From assembly GCA_019422105.1 (NCBI GenBank), contig JAHZDZ010000008.1, forward strand, positions 67,831-131,830: 64,000 nucleotides of DNA. The letters are read 5' to 3'. A program made the translations under genes and the position numbers. The stretch's first letter is position 1. Every line of letters begins with the position of its first letter. This DNA is from Bacillota bacterium (GTDB lineage: Bacteria; Bacillota; Clostridia; Lachnospirales; Anaerotignaceae). The notes beneath the pieces were generated by a model, which worked only from the letters and a program-made list of their open reading frames with translations, was not told where the DNA came from and did no database searches. Positions 35,011 to 44,500 of this stretch are shown here, in pieces.

Positions 35011-36231
35011 TTACTCCACTGTATAATAAGAATAATCGTCCAGATAGTATACGCCCTCTGACGGGGCCGTCTGATTGCTGACGACCGTTCCTGTGCTGTT
35101 TAAGAGTTTTCCGTCCGTATATACCCTATTTCCCGCTTTCAGGTATATTTTACTTCGCCCCTCTATCAGGCTGTCCACATCCGCTGCGTACCACCCGGCG
35201 TCCGGCGTACTGATTAGGTGCAGCTTATTATCGCCAAAGGATGCCAGTATCCTTCCCCCTCCACAGGGTATCGACTTCATTTGTCTGAAATCTGTATAGT
35301 CCACCCTGCTGCGGTACAGGTTTGTCGAGTCTGATATGGTGTAATAGATAAAATCCCCTATTCTCACAGCGTTTGTAAACGCTTTCACTTCCTCGGGAAG
35401 CACGATTCTTTCCACCGTATTGCTTGTGATATGATAAATATAGCTCTCCTCCGCCCCATAATACAGGTATATATTGCTGCCCTGCAAATAAGCGCTGTTA
35501 TAGCTTATATTACTCTTGTACACTTCCGTTTCAGATTTCTTCGCCACAGCGTTGTTGGTGGGATTATATTCAAATACTCCTTTTCCCACAATATATATTT
35601 TGTTGTTATAGACAAAGCATCTGTTGTATGTGAAATTGATGTTTTCATAGGAGGCCGACAGTGTGATTTTGGTGCTTGTCATGGTGGTAAAATCGCATTT
35701 GTATACTTCATTTGCACGCAAAAAGGCATACATTGTATTCCCTATAACCGCGCATGTCCCTATAGCGTTACCGGATGTGCCCGGAAACTCGTAGGTTCTT
35801 GTGCTGTAATTCCCGGAATCATACACCCTTACCGGAAGCACTCCCTCGCTTGTCGCCTGACGCAGACTGTAAAGCTTTTTATCCCCCCTAAAATAAATCC
35901 TTGTATCCATAAGCTGATTTGTATAGCTGCTGCTTGCCATCTTCCGATAAATGCCCTCCGCCATACATCTGTAAAAGGATGTTCCCACATAGAGCTTGTA
36001 GTTCAGTTTTTCCCCTACAGTCTCCACTTTCCCGCCTATGCCTGTGACGTCACTTTTCACTGACGCTAAATCTTCTGTATCTTTGATAATCTTATTTAAT
36101 TTTCCTGTTACAGTACCTGTCGCAGCAGTACCGCTTGGATCATCTGTTTCCCCGATTTTCTCCCCAATGTCTGTCTTTACCTGGTTTAACTCGTTTTGTG
36201 TCGCTATCTGTATCATGTCTCCGACATTCAT
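35011..36231 (-). CDS. Tail fibre protein with beta-propeller-like repeats
   Basis: 406 residues. The N-terminus (MIQIATQNELNQVKTDIGEKIGET) is a helical anchoring region. From about residue 80 there are repeated blades of the type 'AVIGNTMYAFLRANEVYKCD', 'FVYNNKIYIVGKGVFEYN' and 'VRIGDFIYYTISDSTNLYRS', consistent with a beta-propeller. It is likely a receptor-binding or carbohydrate-binding fibre. Confidence 0.65.
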   Translation of the reverse strand: MNVGDMIQIATQNELNQVKTDIGEKIGETDDPSGTAATGTVTGKLNKIIKDTEDLASVKSDVTGIGGKVETVGEKLNYKLYVGTSFYRCMAEGIYRKMASSSYTNQLMDTRIYFRGDKKLYSLRQATSEGVLPVRVYDSGNYSTRTYEFPGTSGNAIGTCAVIGNTMYAFLRANEVYKCDFTTMTSTKITLSASYENINFTYNRCFVYNNKIYIVGKGVFEYNPTNNAVAKKSETEVYKSNISYNSAYLQGSNIYLYYGAEESYIYHITSNTVERIVLPEEVKAFTNAVRIGDFIYYTISDSTNLYRSRVDYTDFRQMKSIPCGGGRILASFGDNKLHLISTPDAGWYAADVDSLIEGRSKIYLKAGNRVYTDGKLLNSTGTVVSNQTAPSEGVYYLDDYSYYTVE

Positions 36232-36243
36232 TTTCGCTCCTCC

Positions 36244-37095
36244 TTACTTAAATCTCTGTAAATATATTTTTTCTGCGCCGCTGTCTGCATTCACCACTAA
36301 TTTGTAAGATCCGCCTAATAGTCCGGTGTTTTTGACAGAGGTTAATTCATCAATGGCACTTTGGCTAATCTGCTCCATTCCAATGCTTTGATTGGGAACC
36401 TGATACTGCCAGAAAAGCCACCACCGGCTGTTTTCTTCTTCCGGGGAATGTCCTAGGTTATTATCCTGCAAGCTTAAATACATTTTCTGGTTATAATTTA
36501 CTAAAGCCTGAGAGTCATAATTTACGCTTTCCTGCCAGCCGTATCTCCATACAAAGTTGGCCCCTGGTTCGCCTTGTTTTCCTCTTTGCGTTACTTTAAT
36601 GAAATACTCCGTATTGGTAGGAAGCACTCCTGCCATGGGACAGTCCTTTTTACATATGTATAGGTCGGTAATTCCGTTATTTGTGTAAAATAAAGGCATT
36701 AAACTTAAGTAGGTAATTGTTTCGTCATAGTCGTAATTGCCGTTTAGTCTGGCAATATAGTTTAAAATTTCTTCTTCTGCCAGGGCAATTTTCTCATCCA
36801 TGTTTGTCTTATGGGATTCTAAAAGCCCCAGTGTATTTTCTTTAAAATATTCCTGCAGAAAGATTAACCCCTGTTCATATGTATTGATACGCAGAGAGGT
36901 AAGCATTTTGTTTTTTAACCCGTTTGATAGGGCGAGCAGTTCTTCAGATTCTGCAACGGTTAAGTTACTTTTTTTCTTTAATGCCTGATATCTTTCAATG
37001 TTTGATATATCGTCTGCCGTATAGTCTGAAAGTTCCACAAATTCATCTATCTGCCAGTTGTTTTCAGGATTAAAGGTACTATAGTTCTTTGGCAT
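36244..37095 (-). CDS. Tail fibre/baseplate protein with carbohydrate-binding motif
   Basis: ATG 37095 follows AAAGGAGAAAG. An upstream in-frame codon at 37206 lies inside the preceding gene and is rejected. The 283-residue protein has a helical first half and then GKQGEPGANFVWRYGW, a collagen-like turn leading into WQESVNYDSQALVNYNQKMYLSLQDNN. This last segment is like carbohydrate-binding modules of family 5/12 (a W-x-x-Y spacing). It probably contributes to host-surface binding. Confidence 0.65.
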   Translation of the reverse strand: MPKNYSTFNPENNWQIDEFVELSDYTADDISNIERYQALKKKSNLTVAESEELLALSNGLKNKMLTSLRINTYEQGLIFLQEYFKENTLGLLESHKTNMDEKIALAEEEILNYIARLNGNYDYDETITYLSLMPLFYTNNGITDLYICKKDCPMAGVLPTNTEYFIKVTQRGKQGEPGANFVWRYGWQESVNYDSQALVNYNQKMYLSLQDNNLGHSPEEENSRWWLFWQYQVPNQSIGMEQISQSAIDELTSVKNTGLLGGSYKLVVNADSGAEKIYLQRFK

Positions 37096-37109
37096 TTCTT
37101 TCTCCTTTC

Positions 37110-38180
37110 TTATTGGATTTTCGCATATATATTGAGGTATTTTCCTTTTTGCTGAAGCCGAATCATAATTTGCTCTGCCCCGGTGTAATTTATCTCTTCG
37201 CTGCATATATGGATGACATACAGGGAATTGCTTTTAAATGCATGTATTTTTTTGCTGTAATATGTAAGATAAATAGTTCCGTAAATGCTTTTCAGTGTAA
37301 AGAACGGCAAATCCTCGGTGAATCCTTCTACCCATAAATTAAGAGTAAAATCATCATCTATCCGAAACGCCTTATCAAAAACAGCTTTTGCATCCTTTGA
37401 TTGCAGGTTTAACTTTACGGCGTTTTCCAAATTTTCACCTACGGCAATATTATTGTCGTCAACAAAATATCCCTGTCCCTCAATTTCCCCTATGATTCTT
37501 GTAACAGACCAGGAGATAAGGGCATAAGGCTCATTTTGAAACGTTCTTGCTGCTAAATCAAAATTTAAGGATGGTTTAATATAAGCGGCAGTAAATTTAA
37601 TCTGCGCTGAACCTGCCTCAATGCCGTCATAAGTGGTAACGATACACTGTGCGTAATAGCTTGTATTATTCTCAAGCGAAGTGGAGTAGGTGTATTCAAA
37701 ATTGCTGTTTGTCAAATATGGACTTCTCTCTATGATATTTTTGTCGCTGTCAAAGAGCAGAAATTGGTAATGCTTTTGTTTTGTGCCCTGCGGGTGGGAA
37801 TAATTTGCTGATATAGATAACTCCTGGGTTGTAATAGTGTCGTTATTGTTTAGATTTAATGTGACAGTAGGGGAGGATACAATATGGAATATTTTATATT
37901 CGCTTTCTGCCGTTCCTCTGTCTGATACGGAGGCTATGGCGTTGTAAACGGTAACGCTATATTTGTATTCTCCAATGGGAAGATTCTGTGTCACAGTGTG
38001 TTTTGGTGTGTAGGAAGTGATTTCTCCCGTATCATAAGAATGCTCGCCTGATGCGTTATTGTAAATATGAATCCTGAAAGCATACATCATGTCCCCTGAA
38101 GTTTTCCATGAAAAGGGAATAGAGCGTCCTTCGGCAATATAGTCATTGTCAGGCAGAACACTTAACGGTTTATATATCAA
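37110..38180 (-). CDS. Tail protein with fibronectin-like repeats
   Basis: 356 residues, beta-rich. Two segments (FSWKTSGDMMYAFRIHIYNN...GEYKYSVTVYNAIASVSD and NYSHPQGTKQKHYQFLLFD) look like fibronectin type III domains, which are common in tail proteins and fibres. It starts the fibre block that lies between the tape measure region and the Dit-like gene. Confidence 0.6.
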   Translation of the reverse strand: MIYKPLSVLPDNDYIAEGRSIPFSWKTSGDMMYAFRIHIYNNASGEHSYDTGEITSYTPKHTVTQNLPIGEYKYSVTVYNAIASVSDRGTAESEYKIFHIVSSPTVTLNLNNNDTITTQELSISANYSHPQGTKQKHYQFLLFDSDKNIIERSPYLTNSNFEYTYSTSLENNTSYYAQCIVTTYDGIEAGSAQIKFTAAYIKPSLNFDLAARTFQNEPYALISWSVTRIIGEIEGQGYFVDDNNIAVGENLENAVKLNLQSKDAKAVFDKAFRIDDDFTLNLWVEGFTEDLPFFTLKSIYGTIYLTYYSKKIHAFKSNSLYVIHICSEEINYTGAEQIMIRLQQKGKYLNIYAKIQ

Positions 38181-38289
38181 TGATTTCCCTCCTTCCGTTG
38201 GTGTTTTTATGTTGAAATAAGCAGTATGTTATGATAAAATAAGTATAATAATTATGATAATATAATGATTTTAAAAGGAGTGTATTGTT

Positions 38290-38574
38290 ATGCCATCTAT
38301 AAGACCAGTTTCAGATCTTAGAAATAATTTTTCCGATATATCAAAAATAGTCCATGAAACAGGAGAACCAATTTTTCTTACAAAAAACGGATATGGAGAT
38401 ATGGTCATCATGAGCATTGACTCGTATGAAAAATATTTAAATGACAATGAATTATATTTAAAATTAAGGGAAGCTGAATTGGAGGCGGAGCTTACTGAAA
38501 AAAGGTTTTCTCATGAAGAAGTTTTTGGATCCTTAAGGGAAACACTGAAAGGATTGAATAGCACAAATGTATGA
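38290..38574 (+). CDS. Phd/YefM-type antitoxin
   Basis: 94 residues. The N-terminal half has the Phd fold (RPVSDLRNNFSDISKIVHETGEPIFLTKNGYGDMVIMSID), which binds DNA as dimers and represses its own promoter. The C-terminal part would wrap the toxin. It is on the plus strand, against the phage genes, and overlaps the toxin gene by eight bases. AAGGAG precedes the start. Confidence 0.9.
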   Translation: MPSIRPVSDLRNNFSDISKIVHETGEPIFLTKNGYGDMVIMSIDSYEKYLNDNELYLKLREAELEAELTEKRFSHEEVFGSLRETLKGLNSTNV

Positions 38575-38875
38575 TATTGTTTATCTTCCAATAGCGAAAA
38601 ATGTTATTAACAAAATAATATTGTATATTTCAGAAGAATTAAAATCTCCATCAGCGGCTTTAGACTTATTAAATGAATTTGAAAAGAGTATAACAGTGCT
38701 AAGAGATTTTCCATATTCCTATAAACTCTACGAATCAAATATCAAAATCAAAAATAAGTATAGGGTTATCCCTATTAAAAACTATTTGATTTTTTATATG
38801 GTCAGGCAAGATGTCCCTATCATTGAAATATATCGGGTTTTATATGCTAGACGAAATATCAATAAATTCCTATAA
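38567..38875 (+). CDS. ParE/RelE-type toxin
   Basis: 102 residues of the RelE/ParE fold, with KNVINKIILYISEELKSPSAAL at the start and KYRVIPIKNYLIFYMV and YRVLYARRNI in the beta-strand end. It may inhibit gyrase (ParE) or cleave mRNA on ribosomes (RelE). The ending fits the ParE branch somewhat better, but this is not certain. It is coupled to the antitoxin by an eight-base overlap. Confidence 0.85.
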   Translation: MYDIVYLPIAKNVINKIILYISEELKSPSAALDLLNEFEKSITVLRDFPYSYKLYESNIKIKNKYRVIPIKNYLIFYMVRQDVPIIEIYRVLYARRNINKFL

Positions 38876-38876
38876 T

Positions 38877-38911
38877 AAAAATACCACTCTAAAATTAGAG
38901 TGGTATTTTTA
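38877..38911. terminator. Terminator after the toxin gene
   Basis: AAAAATACCACTCTAA pairs with TTAGAGTGGTATTTTT. It can work in both directions, for the toxin gene and for the protease gene facing it. Confidence 0.9.
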
Positions 38912-38952
38912 TTATTTTTGGCAGTGAATAATTAGTATTTTTTACTGGTAAA

Positions 38953-40278
38953 TTAAGGCCATAAGAAAATTTTAAAATATTTGTATTTATCATAACTACG
39001 TGAAAATTCTCTTTCAAGACAATCCCAAGAGGTAAATATCGCCATGTTATCTGAACTCTCTCTTCCTTTTAATATACCAAGTAAAGTATAGGTTCCGTCA
39101 TTATTTAATCTTAAAAGGGGAGCTCCACTGTCTCCAGATGCTGAAACAATCGTTGTTTTTACCATAAATCTATAAAAACCAGGAGCATCTCCAGTCCAAT
39201 TAACTTCATATTTTACGCTGGTTATTTTACCTGATTTTAGTCCTGATATTCCGCCAATCATATATGCGGTTTCACCTTGTATTGGGCCTGCTGCATTTAA
39301 TATAATTTTACCGTTATATGTATTTAGTGAATAATTAACTGCTGTTTTATTTGTCTCTCTTATTACTGCTGCATCCAGTGTACCATAACCATTACGTGCA
39401 TTTTCAGCAGTAGCTAAAAATTTAACAGCTCCAACTTTATAGTTTCCCATATAAAATAAATCATCAACATTACAATTGTGAGCAGCAGTTAAAAATCCAT
39501 ATTTTGTTGTTACCTTTAATGATTCTCTATTTTTGGTTTCATAACAAATTCCTGCGCCAAGCGTATAATCTCTATTTGTATCTTTATTATGTATTAAACT
39601 GCCTGGCATTGCGTCAGCTAGAGATGATCTTGTAGATAGTGATGCCTGTGCTGATGAATTTTCGGACTCTTCGTCAAAAACTCCGTCCACGGTTTCAAAG
39701 ACTAAATGGGAACTATCAATACCTAATATATCTTCCGCCAAAGTCTTAGTTTCATTTGTCCATTCGGTAGCCTCCACTATAATACCATTTAATTTTTCAT
39801 CTATTGCAGTAGCTACAATGTTAATTTCATCATTTCTAAAAGCTGTCCACAGTCTATCAGTAGCAGCTTCCAACTGAGCGATACTATATACAGCATCATC
39901 ATCCAAAATAATATTCTTTTCAAATCCGTTTACACTTCTTGGCGTATACAAAGAAATATCATCAATAAGAGTTTCAACGTTTGAATTCATTGTCTTAATG
40001 TGCAGCTCTTCATCTTCGATGTACATCCCGCCGTAATCGTCTTTGTCAACATTGCCTGAAATCACTGACCATACATCCCGCTCATTTTGGACATAGGCCG
40101 TTACTTTTTCATCAATTTCTGTTGGAACTGTGAGTGTCACTTCTCTTTCTTTCAATGTTTCTTCCGAAATAACAGGCGGATTGTATTCATCCTCTGATAT
40201 TTCGTCTGCCATAATGGGCACACTGAAACAAACAATTAAGAGTAATGACAAAAACCAACTTGCTTTCTTTTTGTACAT
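38953..40278 (-). CDS. Secreted S1-family serine protease
   Basis: 441 residues with a signal peptide (MYKKKASWFLSLLLIVCFS..., cleavage near residue 24). It has a pro-region and a trypsin-like domain with His267 in GFLTAAHNC, Asp302 in GTLDAAVIR and Ser384 in ASGDSGAPLL. The catalytic set is intact. The layout, a prodomain and a short chymotrypsin fold, is like streptogrisin-type bacterial proteases. It is on the phage strand but is not a normal structural gene, so it is probably a prophage-carried accessory factor. Confidence 0.88.
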   Translation of the reverse strand: MYKKKASWFLSLLLIVCFSVPIMADEISEDEYNPPVISEETLKEREVTLTVPTEIDEKVTAYVQNERDVWSVISGNVDKDDYGGMYIEDEELHIKTMNSNVETLIDDISLYTPRSVNGFEKNIILDDDAVYSIAQLEAATDRLWTAFRNDEINIVATAIDEKLNGIIVEATEWTNETKTLAEDILGIDSSHLVFETVDGVFDEESENSSAQASLSTRSSLADAMPGSLIHNKDTNRDYTLGAGICYETKNRESLKVTTKYGFLTAAHNCNVDDLFYMGNYKVGAVKFLATAENARNGYGTLDAAVIRETNKTAVNYSLNTYNGKIILNAAGPIQGETAYMIGGISGLKSGKITSVKYEVNWTGDAPGFYRFMVKTTIVSASGDSGAPLLRLNNDGTYTLLGILKGRESSDNMAIFTSWDCLEREFSRSYDKYKYFKIFLWP

Positions 40279-40339
40279 AATAACCCCTCCCTTATAAATG
40301 ATTACTATAAACTAATTTGATTTAACTGATAACATTACT

Positions 40340-41314
40340 TTAATCAGTCAAATTAAATTCAAAAGAACAAAAAGCTGCGTTTTGCTTTTCTCTTATGTCA
40401 ACTTGCAGATATACAATCCGTATGATTCTATAATGTCCGCTTTCCAGTTCACCAATATAGTTGCTTAATTTTAAATGATCTTCTCTGATGCTATTGCCAT
40501 TTAATATAATAAGATCATCATTGATGCCGCCTTTATTGAAGGGAATCCAAAACCAATTTCCGTTCATATATACTTCTAATTGAAGTTCTTCGCCATAAAC
40601 ATAATTTTGACTAGATTTGTTGGCAGTTGTAAAAGTGAAACTTTCATCTATTTTTATGTTTTCTTTATTGGTTTTTAATTCTATGGCAGGAGACACATCT
40701 TTATTGCTGAAAGTTGTTTCTTTATATTCTCCTCTAATGTTATCATAAGGTTTTATTTGGAGAGCAGAATCAATCATTTGTAAATAATCAGTTTTTGTTA
40801 TAGTATCATTAGGATAAAAATGATTATTATTTAAATTTACAATTCCATTCTCTAAACAAGTCAATAAGCTAGGCTTTGCATAATCAGAAACTAAATCAAA
40901 GTCTTCAGGTATTAAATTTGGTGAATTTCTAAAATCTATCGAAAATGACTTAGCAATTAAAATTACTGCCTGTTCACGGGTTAAGGGTTGCTCTGCATTA
41001 GCATACAGTTTTCCGCTTTCTTCAATACCATTGTAAATGTGGTATTTATACAGACTTAATATACTGTTGTAACAAGAATTATTTGGTTTTAAATCAAGAA
41101 ATGGGTTAACAGCATAATTGTTATGTCCAAATAAATTAGTATCTATCAATATTCTTGTCGCTTCTCCTCTAGTCAGTTTATCGTCTATATTGGTAATGAG
41201 AGTTTCATTTTTAATAATATTTTTGGCGTCAGTGTTATACATTTCAGCTAAAATAAATTTATGGTTCGTGACCAATAGAATGATGGTAGTTATTAAACAA
41301 AGAGTTCTTTTCAT
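40340..41314 (-). CDS. SLH-domain surface protein
   Basis: ATG 41314 with GGAG upstream gives a 324-residue protein with a signal peptide (MKRTLCLITTIILLVTNHK). It contains two S-layer homology-like segments (LTRGEATRILIDTNLFG, LTREQAVILIAKSFSID and PNDTITKTDYLQMID), then a beta domain at the C-terminus. SLH modules bind secondary cell-wall polymer. It lies next to the secreted protease and may be made with it as a lysogenic conversion pair. Confidence 0.75.
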   Translation of the reverse strand: MKRTLCLITTIILLVTNHKFILAEMYNTDAKNIIKNETLITNIDDKLTRGEATRILIDTNLFGHNNYAVNPFLDLKPNNSCYNSILSLYKYHIYNGIEESGKLYANAEQPLTREQAVILIAKSFSIDFRNSPNLIPEDFDLVSDYAKPSLLTCLENGIVNLNNNHFYPNDTITKTDYLQMIDSALQIKPYDNIRGEYKETTFSNKDVSPAIELKTNKENIKIDESFTFTTANKSSQNYVYGEELQLEVYMNGNWFWIPFNKGGINDDLIILNGNSIREDHLKLSNYIGELESGHYRIIRIVYLQVDIREKQNAAFCSFEFNLTD

Positions 41315-41535
41315 ACACACAACTCCTATAAAATATTTGATGGTTTGCAATAATTTTCATACATACTACAAATGTACTTGGTTTAATTATAGTGCATAAT
41401 AAATAAAAGTCAAGCTGTATAATGAAATTTAATTTATATATTATGCAAATTTGTGTTTTCGTATTATTTTGGATAAGAAAATTATCTCTAGTGAGAAAGT
41501 CAAAATATTTAACACAAACTGTGTATATCGGCATA

Positions 41536-41575
41536 ATAAAACATACCGCCCTAATAACAAAACGGTATGTTTTAT
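41536..41575 (-). terminator. Terminator after the tape measure gene
   Basis: On the minus strand ACATACCG pairs with CGGTATGT, followed by TTTTAT, just after the tape measure stop at 41583. Confidence 0.75.
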
Positions 41576-41582
41576 TCAGATA

Positions 41583-44500
41583 TTATCCCAGTCTGCTCTT
41601 AATTTTCAGCTCCCTTACAAACTCCGTAATATTATCGCTCTTAATTGTCATCCCGTAGATATTGTAGGTACTGGAATTATCAATGGACTGCTGTGCTGCT
41701 CCTGAATTACTTAGTAAACCGCTTAGATTTGACCTTTTTAATCCGGCCAGTGGATTTACGGGTGTATAAGAACCCTTTAATACAGCGGCTAATTCGTTGG
41801 GGGAATACCTTAATGTTACAGTATCCACCACATTTCCTATCTGTTCCTGAGTTAGAATAGCTTCATCCTTTAATGCGACAATAGGCTGCTCGTTGGGCTT
41901 TAAGTTTCCTAGGGCAATGTCTCTGAAAATTTTATCCTTATCACCAAAGGAATGGTTTTCTCCTACAAATCCCGATTCTATGCCATCATGCTTTTTATTT
42001 TTCTTAATTGCATCTATGGTGTTTTGTGCTGCATTTCCTATCGCATTATAAACACCGTTTACAAAACCGCTTGTTAATCCTGAACTGTCTGAGCTTGAGG
42101 ATGATTTTGGGCTCCCAGAGTGACCCGATGAACTGCCCCCTCTTACTGTCCCTGCCGCCACAGAAGAAGCGATTGCGGCAGGGAGAGAAGCCATACCTGT
42201 TGCCACGGAGGCGGCGCTTGCCGCTATGCTCGCTGCCGTGGCAGCTGACTGTGATGTGTTAGAGTCTATCTTCTGCGTATTCTGCTTTTGTGACTTGGTA
42301 TTTTGTGAAACGTCCTTGCCATTGGAACGGTACTGTTCATTCAGCTTGTTCATGGCCTTTTCCACATCTTTATTTAGTATATTATCAGGATCGCTGTCTC
42401 CGGCATTGCCGTTACTGTACTGCTTCCCGTTGTCATAAACAACCAGTTCATTGCCATTTTCATCAGTGGCATATCCTCCATGATAAGACCCTTCATATTT
42501 ACTGTAAATTCCACCGGAGGCATATTGCTGTGCTGTTTTCTCATCCTTCACAACATGCATGATGCCGCCTTTGTCATAGTAAGCATATCCATTGTCAGAG
42601 GTGTTATTTCTGTCCTTTTTGTCTTCTGGATGAATGGAGGGGGAGTATCCGACCGAAGCGTTTTCCAGAGCGTTTATGATGTTTTCCATGGAGGAACTCA
42701 GCATATCCATGAGGTTAATATTGCTGTTGATTAGCTCCTCTGTAGCTATCTTAACGGTATTTACACCGTCACTCACAGTGACTGTGTTTTGGTCGATAGA
42801 ATACGTGTTTTTGCCTATACCATTGGAATGATAGGAAAGAGCGTTACTGTTTTCCTGTATCTTTGTCTCATGGGAGAGAAGGGCACTTGTGTTTTTCTCT
42901 GATGCCTGTGCGTTATTGTTCAATTCATCAAACAATAGATTTGATTTTGAACTGTCTGTATACCAATTGCCGCTTGCTCTGTCAAAATATGCGCCTAATT
43001 CCTGTCCCAGACTTTGATTTTCGCTTTCAAGCTGCTGTCTGTTTCCTACAGCCCATTGCCCTGAATTGGCTTTCATCTGAGCAATTTTTGCTAGCCTGTC
43101 GGAACCGGCGTATTGATAGCTGAAATCGGGAACAATAATTTCTTCTCCCGCCAGTCCATCCCTCAATGCTTTTGTGTAGGAGGAGAGATAGCCGTCCAAG
43201 TTTTCAAACATACCTTTGATGAGATTTTGGGTCAGAGATAATCCGCTTTTATATAAAGACTCATTTTCCTGCATGATAAGGCTGTTGGCATTATTTAAAT
43301 ACTGCTGTGTTCCCAACAACGCCTCATTATATCCAAATTTCTGTGCAAGGTTCATGGCCTCCATATGAAGGTTATAAGAGCTTAACTGTCTGTCCCAATA
43401 AGTGTCAAAGGCTTCTTGTTCTTCTTCCTGCTCTTTTTTCAATGATTCTATACGCTTGTCGTATTTATCCTCTATGGCTTTTTGTTCCTCTTCCTGCTTA
43501 TCAATGCGGTTTTCAATATCCTCAACCTGTTTGTCATAAGCCTGGGAACGAAGTTCATCCTCCAATTGCTGTTGCAGTTCTTTTGCCTTTTCCCTGTCAT
43601 AAGTGGATATTTCTTTCCCTGTTGTCTCATCGATATAGGCAAAGGATTTATCACGGTATACTTTTTGAAGCTCTAACTGTATATCGAGAAGCTTATTGGT
43701 TTTTCCCAACTGTTCGTTTCTCTTTTTTAGAGCTTCAAGCTCGTCATTTAATCCGTCTACAATGGATTCAGACGCTTTTACAGCCGCGTCTTTTCTGTCC
43801 TGTAAATCCTGCAAATCTTCTTCCTGACGTTCCGATAATACTTTTTCAGCCTTTTCCTTTTGAAGCTTATAGATATCGGATAGATTGTTTTCTATCTCGG
43901 AGACGACAGAATTATAGAAGTCAAGCTCTGCCTGTTTATTGTTTCTGATTGCGTCCTCGTTTTCTCTGATGGCCTTGGTGTATTCTTCCACCTGTCCGGA
44001 CAGATATTGAAATGTGTCAGCGTATCTTGGATCGGCAGGGGAGATGGAAGCCAAGTGCTTCTTTGCTTCCGCAAGGTTTTGCTGATTTGCCGTAAGCTGG
44101 TTATGGAGAACCCCTTCCTTGTTGACATATTCCTGCAGCTTATATAAGCTTGCCTTGTAATATGCCTCCTCCGTATCCTGAGAATTGCCATACAGTTTTT
44201 GAAACGATTCCAGAAGAGAAAGCTGGTCGTCATACTTGTCTATCACATCATCAATGACAGATAATGCGTACTCATGCTTTTTCGCTTCCTCATCCATCAG
44301 TTGAAAGAGATGCTCGTAAAAGCCATGTGCGGCAGAATCAATTTCCTCTATAACTCCGGCGTAATCCTTTGCCCAGTCTCCCTGTCCGCTGTGGCTGCCA
44401 ACCATATCAAACATATTTTGGGCTGTGGAGAGAAGGGACGAAAACATACCGGAAGAGTAAGAATTATCCTTTAACCTCTCTTCAATCCCAGCGATAATTT

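Noticed and set aside
35011..36231. Diversity-generating retroelement target (variable fibre gene)
   Set aside because: No reverse transcriptase or template repeat was found in the window, and I saw no adenine-biased variable region.
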